From assembly GCA_019747815.1 (NCBI GenBank), contig JAIEQJ010000081.1, forward strand, positions 1 to 64,000: a stretch of DNA of 64,000 nt, written 5' to 3'. The notes under the pieces are model-generated. The model was not told where the DNA came from and did no database searches. It saw only the letters and a list, made by a program, of their open reading frames with translations. The DNA is from Hyphomonadaceae bacterium (lineage in GTDB: Bacteria; Pseudomonadota; Alphaproteobacteria; Rhizobiales; Hyphomicrobiaceae). Below, piece by piece: positions 54,330-62,736 of the stretch (the first letter of the stretch is position 1; each line of letters starts with the position of its first letter). The position numbers were made by a program, and so were the translations under genes.

Positions 54330-55463
54330 ATGGCTCGCGACTGGCGCAAGGTCGCTCTGGCGGTTTTGTCCGCCGCGGCGGTGGCGTCGGTGTGCGCACT
54401 CGGCTCGCCCGCAGAAGCTCAGCATGCACACAAAGCCGGCAAGGCGTCCGCTGCCGAACAGCAGCCCGCCCCCGAGCAGAAGAAGGACGGCGAGGACGGC
54501 GAGGAGGAGCACGCCGCCGCCAAAGCTCCCGCCAAGAAGAAGCGGCAGGATCCCGTCGAGGCGCAACGTGCCGTCGACGCTGCTGGCAAGCTCTTGCAGG
54601 CGGGCAAGACCGAGCCGGCGGCGCAAGCGCTGACCGGCACGCTGGCCGGCGGCAATCTGCCTCCGGCGATCATGGCGCGTGCGCTCTACATGCGCGGCAT
54701 GGCGTATCGCCAGCAGGGCAAGCCGGCGCAGGCGATCTCCGATCTCACCAGCGCGCTCTGGCTCAAGGGCGGCCTCTCAGCGGAGGACCGCCAGGATGCG
54801 CTCAAGCAGCGGGCCGGCGCCTATGCGGACGCTGGCCTCACCGAAAGCGGTGAGATGGCCTCTGGCGCGGCGCCTGCGGCCAGGGAAGGCAAGGAGCGGT
54901 CCGCCGGCAAGAGCTGGGGCGTCGTTACGACGCCTGCAGACAAACCCGCGCCCGCGACGACCCAAGCCGCCGATGGCGGCGGCAACTGGCTCAAGAACTG
55001 GTTCAACACCTGGTCGCCGCCGCCGGCGCAAGCCAACACCCCGCAGGCCACGGCCTCGATCGACAAGACGGAAGCGCCACCCCGGGTGGTGCAAGCGCCT
55101 GCGACGCCCCGCGTTGCCACCGCCTGGTCCAACAAGACCCAGGTCCATGCCGAGGCCGCGCCGACGGAGGCGCGCAGCCCCAGCCCTCCGCCTCCATCGG
55201 CCGCCAAGGCTGATGGCAAGTACCGGGTGCAGCTTGCCACCGTGCGCACCCAGCAGGAAGCGGCCGCCCTGGCGGCCAAGGCGAAACGAGCCCTCGCCGG
55301 GGCGCTTGCCGCCCGCGAGCCCGAGATCGATGAGGCGGTGCTCGGCAATATGGGGTCCTTCTACAGGGTGCGCGTTGGACCCTTTGCGACGGTGCAGGAG
55401 ACCCAGGCGGTATGCGCAAAGGTCAAGGGTGCCGGCTTTGATTGTCTGACGGTGACGCAGTAG
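54330..55463 (+). CDS. Exported TPR and SPOR domain protein
   Basis: The 377-aa protein has a signal peptide (1-30, ending SPAEAQ), a charged Lys/Glu linker, a tetratricopeptide-like region (LYMRGMAYRQQGKPAQAISD) and a C-terminal SPOR domain (YRVQLATVRTQQEAAALAAK, FYRVRVGPFATVQETQAVCA). It should be periplasmic and peptidoglycan-associated. Ala/Pro-rich linkers connect the domains. It follows glmS by 98 bp, which would fit a cell-wall theme, though it may be a separate unit. Confidence 0.8.
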   Translation: MARDWRKVALAVLSAAAVASVCALGSPAEAQHAHKAGKASAAEQQPAPEQKKDGEDGEEEHAAAKAPAKKKRQDPVEAQRAVDAAGKLLQAGKTEPAAQALTGTLAGGNLPPAIMARALYMRGMAYRQQGKPAQAISDLTSALWLKGGLSAEDRQDALKQRAGAYADAGLTESGEMASGAAPAAREGKERSAGKSWGVVTTPADKPAPATTQAADGGGNWLKNWFNTWSPPPAQANTPQATASIDKTEAPPRVVQAPATPRVATAWSNKTQVHAEAAPTEARSPSPPPPSAAKADGKYRVQLATVRTQQEAAALAAKAKRALAGALAAREPEIDEAVLGNMGSFYRVRVGPFATVQETQAVCAKVKGAGFDCLTVTQ

Positions 55464-55636
55464 CCGGCTTGCGGCCCGGCGGATAACGGGTGTTGCTGCA
55501 GAACGTTTCGGTCGAGCTGAGGCGTGACCCTTTGTGGGGCGGGTTTGGCCCCGGGTGCTCCGATGTGTCATGGTCCGATTGGTGTGGGAGGAGACCCTCG
55601 GCCCAGCACGCCGGGTGTCGTAAGCGATCCGAATCG

Positions 55637-56500
55637 ATGAGCGCGGGAATGCAGGACAAATCACGTCCCTCCGGTGGAGAGCCGGTCCAGGCGCCCGATT
55701 TCAAGCCCGAGATTGGCGGGCCCGGGATTGGGGGGGAAGAGGCTGGCCTGAAGGCCGAGCTTGCCAAGCTGACGCTGGATGAAACGCCCGAGGAGATGCA
55801 TCTGGGCGCCCGTCTGCGCAACTACTTCGTGACCGGTCTCGTGGTCGTCGGTCCCGTCGGCATCACGCTCTACATCGCCTGGAATTTCATCACCATGGTC
55901 GACGCGTGGGTGAAGCCCTACGTGCCGCGCATCTACAATCCCGACTACTACCTGCCGTTCCCCGTTCCCGGCGTCGGCCTGCTGTTCGCCATGGTGCTCA
56001 TCACCATCATCGGCGCGCTCGCCGGCAAGCTGCTGGGCCGCTCGCTCATCAGTGCCGGGGAGCTGATGCTCGGCCGCACGCCGATCGTGCGCAACGTCTA
56101 CCGCGGATTGAAGCAGATTTTCGAATCCGTGGTCACGGCGTCCTCGCCCAGCCAGAGCTTTCAGAAAGTCGCGCTCATGGAGTTCCCCTCCAAGGGCATC
56201 TGGTCGATCGTGTTCGTCACTGGCGAGGCGGCGCGCGAGATCAGCAAGGAGCTTCCTGGGCGGGATCTCATCAGCGTGTTCATGCCGACTGGCATGCTGC
56301 CGCCCTCGGGCTTTGTCTGCTTCGTGCCGCGCAAGGATGTGCTGCCGATCCGCATGACGTTTGAGGATGCGGCCAAGATCATCATCTCGGCCGGCATGGT
56401 GAATCCCGAGACGCAGGCCAGGCTCAAGGACATGGCCACGCGCGTGCGCAACGGTCAGCGTGCCACCTTGCAAGCGCCGCCCGCCTCGCCTCCGACCTGA
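55637..56500 (+). CDS. DUF502 membrane protein
   Basis: The 287-aa protein has an acidic N-terminal 45 residues and two membrane helices (about 65-88 and 110-135), followed by the DUF502 pattern GRTPIVRNVYRGLKQIFESV and FMPTGMLPPSGFVCFVPRKD. Function is unknown; family members are conserved in alphaproteobacteria. ATG 55637 is a reasonable start although the frame is open further upstream. It converges on recG. Confidence 0.85.
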   Translation: MSAGMQDKSRPSGGEPVQAPDFKPEIGGPGIGGEEAGLKAELAKLTLDETPEEMHLGARLRNYFVTGLVVVGPVGITLYIAWNFITMVDAWVKPYVPRIYNPDYYLPFPVPGVGLLFAMVLITIIGALAGKLLGRSLISAGELMLGRTPIVRNVYRGLKQIFESVVTASSPSQSFQKVALMEFPSKGIWSIVFVTGEAAREISKELPGRDLISVFMPTGMLPPSGFVCFVPRKDVLPIRMTFEDAAKIIISAGMVNPETQARLKDMATRVRNGQRATLQAPPASPPT

Positions 56501-56576
56501 GTGCCTCCGCCGCGTCTGCACGTGTTGCGCGCATCCAATTGCGCCGATGTCGTTGGTCACCTGGCGGAAGCCAAGG

Positions 56577-58694
56577 CTATGCGGCTCGGAACAGCCGCAC
56601 CGCTTCGTCGCACTCGAACAGGTAGAGCAGCAGCTTGAGCGCTTCGCCGCGTGGCGAGGCAAGCCCCGGATCTTGGTTCAGCACCAGCCGCGCGTCATCC
56701 CGCGCCGCCGCCAGCAGCTCGGTAAAGTTGGGCACCTCGGCCACGCGGAACTCGGGCATGCCGCTTTGCCGAGCGCCCAGCACCTCGCCACCGCCGCGCA
56801 GCTCCAGATCCTTTTCGGCGATCAGGAAACCGTCCTCGGTGCTTTCCATCATCTCGAGGCGCTGACGCGCGCTCTCGCCCAGCGGCGCCTGATGGAGCAG
56901 CATGCAGAAGCTCTCGCGCGTGCCGCGTCCCACCCGCCCGCGGAGCTGATGCAGTTGCGCCAACCCGAAGCGCTCGGCGTGCTCGATCACCATGATGTTG
57001 GCGTTCGGCACGTTGACGCCCACTTCGATCACCGTCGTCGCCACCAGGATCTTGAGATGGTTCTCCGCAAATGCCGCCATGGTTTGGTCCTTGGCGCTGC
57101 CCGGCATGCCGCCGTGCAGCAGCCCGACCTTGGAGGCACCGAAGATCTGCGCCAAGTGCGCATGCCGCTCCTCGGCGGCGGCCAGCTCCGACTTGTCCGA
57201 GCTTTCGATCAGCGGGCACACCCAGTAGACCTGTGCGCCCTCCTGGAGCTGCACGCGGATGCGCTCGATCAGCCGCTCCATGCTGTCGACCGGAATGCTC
57301 TTGGTGACGATCGGCTTGCGTCCGGCCGGCTTCTCCGTGAGGCGCGACACGTCGAGATCGCCGTAGTGCGTCATCAATAGCGTGCGCGGGATGGGCGTCG
57401 CCGTCATCACCAGCAGGTTGGCGCCCCCCTTGCCGCCCTTGGTCTGCAGGGCGAGGCGCTGGTGCACGCCGAAGCGGTGCTGCTCGTCGATCACCGCGAA
57501 CGCCAGGTCCTTGAACTCCACGTCGGCCTGGAACAGTGCATGCGTGCCGATCAGGATGTCGACCTCGCCCGCCTTCAGCCGCTCCAGCAGCTCGGCGCGG
57601 GGGCGCCCCTTCTCGCGCCCCGTCAGCAGGCCGATGCGCACCCCGGCGCGGTCGGCCAGCGGCGCAATGGTCTCAGCATGCTGGCGGGCGAGCACTTCGG
57701 TCGGCGCCATGAGGGCTGCCTGCGCGCCCGCTTCCACCGCGATCGCCATCGCCATCAGCGCCACCACGGTCTTGCCCGAGCCCACATCGCCCTGCAGCAG
57801 GCGCAGCATGCGGAACGGCGCCGCGATGTCCTGGGCAATCTCCTTGATCGCCAGGCGCTGCGAAGGGGTGAGGGCGAAGGGCAGCGCATCGGCGATTCCG
57901 GCGCGGATGCGGCCGTCGCCGACGACGCTGCGCCCCGGCTGCTGCTTGAAGCTCTGCCGCACCAGGGCCAGGGCCAGTTGCCCTGCCAGCAGCTCGTCGT
58001 AGGCCAGGCGCTGCCGCGGCGGCGAGCCCGCAGATACGTCGCCCGCCTCCTGCGGCCGGTGCAGCCGCGACACCGCCGTTCTGAGATCGGGCCAGCCGCG
58101 CTCCTTGAGCCACGCCGCCTCCTGCCACTCCGGCAGCGCCGGCATGCGCTCCGCCGCCTGTCGTGTGGCCTTCAGCAGAATTTTCCCGGACAGGCCTGCG
58201 GTCAGCGGATATACCGGCTCCAGCAGCGGCAGGTCGCCGCGCGCTTCGGGCGCCACGATATAGTCGGGATGCGCCATCTGCTTCCGGTCGTTGTAGCTCT
58301 CGATGCGGCCGCTGACGTAGCGCAGGCTGCCCTCCGGTAGCTGCCGCTCGATGAACTTGCGTTCGGCATGAAAGAACACCAGGTCGATGCGCCCGGTCTC
58401 GTCCTCGCAGGCGACCTTGTAGGGTGCCTTGGTATTGCCCCGCGGCGGGGCACGGTGCTTCAGCACCCGCAGCTCCAGCGTGGCAATGGTGCCCGGCACG
58501 GCCGCGGCCACGGTCGGCGTCGCGCGCCGGTCGATCACGCCGCTGGGGGTGTGCCACAGCACGTCGATCACCCGCGGCTCGGCCACCCCGGGCGGCAGCC
58601 GCACGGCCTTTTTCAGCAAGAGCTGCATGCGCGGCCCGATCCCGCTCAGGCTCGTGGCGGAGGCAAACAGGGGGATGAGAGGGGGCGGCCGCAT
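56577..58694 (-). CDS. recG: ATP-dependent DNA helicase RecG
   Basis: The 705-aa helicase has an N-terminal wedge (OB-fold) domain and the superfamily 2 motor with Walker A GDVGSGKTVVA, a DEQHRFG motif II, TATPIPRTL motif III and the QLRGRVGRG motif VI. It remodels stalled forks and recombination intermediates. ATG 58694 begins MRPPPLIPLF, the usual alphaproteobacterial start; the frame is open 20 codons further. It is divergent from sdhE and mfd. Confidence 0.96.
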   Translation of the reverse strand: MRPPPLIPLFASATSLSGIGPRMQLLLKKAVRLPPGVAEPRVIDVLWHTPSGVIDRRATPTVAAAVPGTIATLELRVLKHRAPPRGNTKAPYKVACEDETGRIDLVFFHAERKFIERQLPEGSLRYVSGRIESYNDRKQMAHPDYIVAPEARGDLPLLEPVYPLTAGLSGKILLKATRQAAERMPALPEWQEAAWLKERGWPDLRTAVSRLHRPQEAGDVSAGSPPRQRLAYDELLAGQLALALVRQSFKQQPGRSVVGDGRIRAGIADALPFALTPSQRLAIKEIAQDIAAPFRMLRLLQGDVGSGKTVVALMAMAIAVEAGAQAALMAPTEVLARQHAETIAPLADRAGVRIGLLTGREKGRPRAELLERLKAGEVDILIGTHALFQADVEFKDLAFAVIDEQHRFGVHQRLALQTKGGKGGANLLVMTATPIPRTLLMTHYGDLDVSRLTEKPAGRKPIVTKSIPVDSMERLIERIRVQLQEGAQVYWVCPLIESSDKSELAAAEERHAHLAQIFGASKVGLLHGGMPGSAKDQTMAAFAENHLKILVATTVIEVGVNVPNANIMVIEHAERFGLAQLHQLRGRVGRGTRESFCMLLHQAPLGESARQRLEMMESTEDGFLIAEKDLELRGGGEVLGARQSGMPEFRVAEVPNFTELLAAARDDARLVLNQDPGLASPRGEALKLLLYLFECDEAVRLFRAA

Positions 58695-58877
58695 GAATCG
58701 AGAAAGCGTGTGTTGCAGGGTTGCCGGACGCTTGCGCTCTCCGCTCGGCACCAACGCGACACCGGCGCTTTTGTGTTTTCCGTTGGAGGGCTATATGAGG
58801 TCTCCAAGCCCGGCGAAAGTGGCGGCGGCGGCAGGAGCCGTCAAGCGGCCGTGCCGGGATATCAAAGCTGTACTGTC

Positions 58878-59141
58878 ATGACCGACGACGTCGCAAGCCG
58901 CCGCCGGCGCGTTGTCTTTCGCGCCAGCCACCGCGGCACCAAGGAAATGGATTGGCTGATTGGCCGGTTTGCCGAGGCGCGGGTGGAGGATATGCCGCTC
59001 GACGCGCTTGCCGACTTCGAGCGTTTGCTGCAAATGCCCGATCCCGAGCTGCACGACATGATCCTCTACCCCCAGATCGCCCCCGCCGGCGCATTCGCCG
59101 CGCTTGTCGCGCAGATGCGCGCGTTTCACGGATTGCAATGA
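58878..59141 (+). CDS. sdhE: Succinate dehydrogenase assembly factor (FAD flavinylation)
   Basis: The 87-aa DUF339 protein has the signature HRGTKEMDWLIGRFAE, including the RGxxE motif needed for covalent flavin attachment to SdhA, and LLQMPDPELHDMI. It acts in the cytoplasm on complex II and fumarate reductase subunits. ATG 58878 lacks a strong ribosome binding site. It overlaps mfd by 4 nt. Its position beside recG and mfd is standard in Hyphomicrobiales. Confidence 0.93.
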   Translation: MTDDVASRRRRVVFRASHRGTKEMDWLIGRFAEARVEDMPLDALADFERLLQMPDPELHDMILYPQIAPAGAFAALVAQMRAFHGLQ

Positions 59142-62100
59142 TGGCCGCGCCGCGACAGCAACAAGATGCCCCCACCGCTGCCCCAGGCCGGCATGAGGTG
59201 TTGTCGGGTGTGCCCGATGGCCTGGTGCCGCTGCTCATCGGCAACCTGGCGCAAGAGGCCGCCGCCGGCGGCAGCGCACCGCTCTTGCTGCACATCGCCC
59301 GCGACGACCGGCGGCTGGAGGCCATTGCCGAGGGCCTCGCGTTCTTTGCGCCCAAGGTGCGCGTCATCCAGTTCCCGGCCTGGGACACCGTGCCCTACGA
59401 CCGCATCGGCCCCAACAGCGAGATCGTGGCCAAGCGCATCGCGGCCCTGGCGCGTCTCGCCGCCACCGCGCGCAAGGACCCGACGGTCGTCATCACCACC
59501 GTCAATGCCGTCCTGCAGCGCACGCCGCCCCGCGAGTTCATCCGCCGCTCGCTCAAGACCCTCGCGCCGGGCCAGCGGCTCGACATGGGCGAGCTGATCC
59601 GGCGCCTCAACCTGGCGGGCTTCACGCGCAGCGGCACGGTGATGGAGCCTGGCGAGTACGCGGTGCGCGGCGGCATTCTCGACCTCTATCCACCGGGCCG
59701 CACGGCGCCGGTGCGGCTCGATTTCTTCGGCGACACGCTGGAGCAGATGAAGGCTTTCGACCCCGAGACCCAGCGCACCGGCAGAGTGGTCCAACGTCTC
59801 ACCCTGATGCCGATCAGCGAGGTGGCGTTGGGGGAAGCCGGCGAGAAGCTGTTCCGCCGCCGCTACGTCGAGCAGTTCGGCCCCTCGGCCGGTTCCGATC
59901 CGCTGTATGAGGCGGTGAGCGCCGGCCAGCGCTACCCCGGCATGGAGCACTGGCTGGCGCTGTTCCACGAGCGCCTCGAATCCCTGTTCGACTATGTGCC
60001 CGAAGCACCTGTCAGCTTTGATCATCTGGCCGATGAAGCGGTGGGCGAGCGGCTGGCGCTCATCCGCGACCACTACCAGGCGCGCGTGGAAGGCCTGGAA
60101 GCACAAAGTTTCGGCGCCCCGCCTTACAAGCCGGTGTTGCCCGACGCGATGTTTTTCTCCGATCAGGAATGGAAAGGCGCGCTTGCGCGCCATGCCGTGC
60201 GCTATCTCACGCCCTTCGAGCAGGAGAGCGACGTGCGTGGCCCGGTCCGCTCGAACGGCGGCCGCACGGGCCGCACGTTCGCGGCCGAGCGTGCGAGCGA
60301 GGACACCAATGTGTTCGCCGCCACAATCCAGCATGTGCAGAGCCTGCAGGCGCGCGGCAAGCGGGTGATCATTGCCGCCTTCACCGCCGGCGCGCGCGAG
60401 CGCCTCGGCACCCTGTTTGCGGAGCACGGGTTCGCCGACGCGCGCAAGATCGACAGCTTCGTCGAGGCGGAGGCGCTGCACGGTGCCCAGGTGGGCTTCG
60501 CGGTGCTGGGGGTGGAGGAGGGCTACGAGACGCCCAATCTGGCCGTCATCGGCGAGCAGGATATCCTGGGCGACCGTCTCGTGCGCCCGCGCCGCAAGGC
60601 GCGCCGGGCCGCCGATCTCATCACCGAGGCGACCAGCCTCGCCATCGGCGACTTCGTGGTGCACGCCGATCACGGCATCGGCCGCTTCGACGGCCTCGCC
60701 ACCATCACGGCGCTGGGTGCGCCGCACGATTGCCTCGAGATCGGCTATGCCGGGGGCGACAAGCTCTATCTGCCGGTGGAGAATATCGAGCTGCTCACCC
60801 GCTACGGCTCGGGTGACGGCGTCGCCCAGCTCGATCGCCTCGGCGGCGCGGCCTGGCAGAGCCGCAAGGCGCGGCTCAAGCAGCGCTTGCGCGAGATCGC
60901 CTCCGAGCTCATCAAGATCGCCGCGCTCCGGCAGTTGCGCGAGGCCCCCGTGCTGGTGCCGCCGCAGGTTGAGTACGACGAGTTCGTCGCCCGCTTTCCC
61001 TATGACGAGACCGACGATCAGGCAGCCAGCATTCAGGCGGTGCTGGACGATCTGGCGGCCGGCAAGCCCATGGACCGGCTGGTGTGCGGCGATGTCGGCT
61101 TCGGCAAGACCGAGGTCGCCTTGCGCGCCGCCTTCATTGCCGCCTTCTCGGGCCTGCAGGTGGCCGTCGTGGTGCCGACGACACTGCTTGCCCGCCAGCA
61201 CTTCGCCACCTTCGCCCAGCGCTTCAAGGGGCTGCCGGTGCGCATCGCCCAGGCCTCCCGGCTGGTCAACAACAAGGACCTGCAGACGGCCAAGACCGGC
61301 CTCAAGGAAGGCACCACCGACATCATCGTCGGCACGCACGCCCTGCTCGGCAAGAGCATCGTCTTCAATCGCCTCGGCCTCGTGATCGTCGACGAGGAGC
61401 AGCATTTCGGCGTCGCCCACAAGGAGCGGTTGAAGCACCTGCGGGAGGAGGTGCACGTCCTCACCCTCACGGCCACGCCCATCCCGCGCACATTGCAACT
61501 GGCGCTGTCGGGCGTGCGCGAGCTCTCCCTCATTGCTACTCCGCCCGTCGACCGCCTCGCCGTGCGCACCTACATCTCGCCGTTCGACCCGGTCATCATC
61601 CGCGAGGCGCTGCGGCGCGAGCGCTATCGCGGTGGGCAGAGTTTCTATGTCGTGCCTCGCATTGCCGACCTGGACGAGGTGCGAGAGTTTCTCGCCGAGC
61701 ACACGCCCGAGCTGCGGGTGGCGACCGCGCACGGCCAGCTTTCCCCCGGGGCCCTGGAAGACGTGATGACGGCCTTCTACGACGGCAAGTTCGACGTCCT
61801 CTTGTCCACGGCGATCGTCGAATCCGGCCTCGACATCCCGAACGCCAACACCATGATCGTGCACCGTGCGGACATGTTCGGCCTGGCCCAGCTCTATCAG
61901 CTCAGGGGTCGCGTCGGGCGCTCGAAGCCGCGCGCCTACGCCTACTTCACCACGCCCAGCAACCAGCGCCTCACCGAGGGGGCGGAGAAGCGCCTCAAGG
62001 TTCTCCAGTCGCTCGACACGCTGGGCGCGGGCTTCTCGCTCGCCAGCCACGACCTCGACATCCGCGGTGCCGGCAACCTGCTGGGCGACGAGCAGTCCGG

Positions 62101-62662
62101 CCACATCCGCGAGGTCGGCTTTGAGCTCTATCAATCCATGCTCGAGGAGGCGGTCGCCGCGCTCAAGGGCGGCGATGTCGGCGAGGCGCAGGACCAGTGG
62201 AGCCCGCAGATTTCGCTCGGCACGTCCGTGCTGATCCCCGACAGCTACGTCGCCGATCTGCAGCTCCGCCTCGGTCTCTACCGCCGCCTCTCCACCTTGG
62301 AAAAGCGTCCGGAGATCGACGCCTTTGCCGTGGAGATGGTCGACCGCTTCGGCGAGCTTCCCGACGAGGTGAAGCACCTGCTCGACATCGTCGAGATCAA
62401 GGGCCTCGCCAAGCAAGGCGGGCTGCAGCAGGTGGATGCAGGCCCCAAGGGTGCGATTGTCACCTTCCGCAAGAACCAGTTCGCCAATCCCGAGGGGCTT
62501 GTGGCTTTCATGGTCCGCTCCAAGGGTCGCGTGCGTCTGCAACCCGACCATAAGCTGGTGTTCAAGTCTGACTGGGATCTGCCTGAAGGGCGGCTGCAGG
62601 GCGTGCGCTGGCTGGTGCGCGAGCTGGCAGAAATCGCGGCGCTGGTGAAGAAGGCGGCGTAA
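59138..62662 (+). CDS. mfd: Transcription-repair coupling factor
   Basis: The 1174-aa protein has a degenerate UvrB-like N-terminus (IQFPAWDTVPYDRIGPNSEI), the RNA polymerase interaction domain (GDFVVHADHGIGRFDGL), and an SF2 translocase motor with GDVGFGKTEVALRA, DEEQHFG and QLRGRVGRS, followed by the C-terminal TRCF domain. It removes stalled RNA polymerase and recruits UvrA. ATG 59138 overlaps the sdhE stop; ATG 59141 is equally possible. Confidence 0.96.
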   Translation: MMAAPRQQQDAPTAAPGRHEVLSGVPDGLVPLLIGNLAQEAAAGGSAPLLLHIARDDRRLEAIAEGLAFFAPKVRVIQFPAWDTVPYDRIGPNSEIVAKRIAALARLAATARKDPTVVITTVNAVLQRTPPREFIRRSLKTLAPGQRLDMGELIRRLNLAGFTRSGTVMEPGEYAVRGGILDLYPPGRTAPVRLDFFGDTLEQMKAFDPETQRTGRVVQRLTLMPISEVALGEAGEKLFRRRYVEQFGPSAGSDPLYEAVSAGQRYPGMEHWLALFHERLESLFDYVPEAPVSFDHLADEAVGERLALIRDHYQARVEGLEAQSFGAPPYKPVLPDAMFFSDQEWKGALARHAVRYLTPFEQESDVRGPVRSNGGRTGRTFAAERASEDTNVFAATIQHVQSLQARGKRVIIAAFTAGARERLGTLFAEHGFADARKIDSFVEAEALHGAQVGFAVLGVEEGYETPNLAVIGEQDILGDRLVRPRRKARRAADLITEATSLAIGDFVVHADHGIGRFDGLATITALGAPHDCLEIGYAGGDKLYLPVENIELLTRYGSGDGVAQLDRLGGAAWQSRKARLKQRLREIASELIKIAALRQLREAPVLVPPQVEYDEFVARFPYDETDDQAASIQAVLDDLAAGKPMDRLVCGDVGFGKTEVALRAAFIAAFSGLQVAVVVPTTLLARQHFATFAQRFKGLPVRIAQASRLVNNKDLQTAKTGLKEGTTDIIVGTHALLGKSIVFNRLGLVIVDEEQHFGVAHKERLKHLREEVHVLTLTATPIPRTLQLALSGVRELSLIATPPVDRLAVRTYISPFDPVIIREALRRERYRGGQSFYVVPRIADLDEVREFLAEHTPELRVATAHGQLSPGALEDVMTAFYDGKFDVLLSTAIVESGLDIPNANTMIVHRADMFGLAQLYQLRGRVGRSKPRAYAYFTTPSNQRLTEGAEKRLKVLQSLDTLGAGFSLASHDLDIRGAGNLLGDEQSGHIREVGFELYQSMLEEAVAALKGGDVGEAQDQWSPQISLGTSVLIPDSYVADLQLRLGLYRRLSTLEKRPEIDAFAVEMVDRFGELPDEVKHLLDIVEIKGLAKQGGLQQVDAGPKGAIVTFRKNQFANPEGLVAFMVRSKGRVRLQPDHKLVFKSDWDLPEGRLQGVRWLVRELAEIAALVKKAA

Positions 62663-62690
62663 TCCCTGTCGTCTCGGCAATTGCTTGAGC

Positions 62691-62731
62691 TGTCATCCCG
62701 GAATTTCGCGTGGGCGAAATATCCGGGACCC
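62691..62731. repeat. Dispersed palindromic element, second copy
   Basis: TGTCATCCCGGAATTTCGCG followed by TGGGCGAAATATCCGGGACCC is the reverse complement, with few changes, of the element at 27455-27493. It can fold as CCCGGA...TCCGGG around a TTTCG/CGAAA stem. It lies between the convergent mfd and solute-binding protein genes and may serve as their common terminator. Confidence 0.7.
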
Positions 62732-62736
62732 AGAGG

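Noticed and set aside
59126-62680. 1184-codon open frame opposite mfd
   Set aside because: It is the complement of the mfd reading frame in GC-rich DNA. Its translation is low-complexity and matches no protein family, while mfd on the plus strand has every helicase motif.
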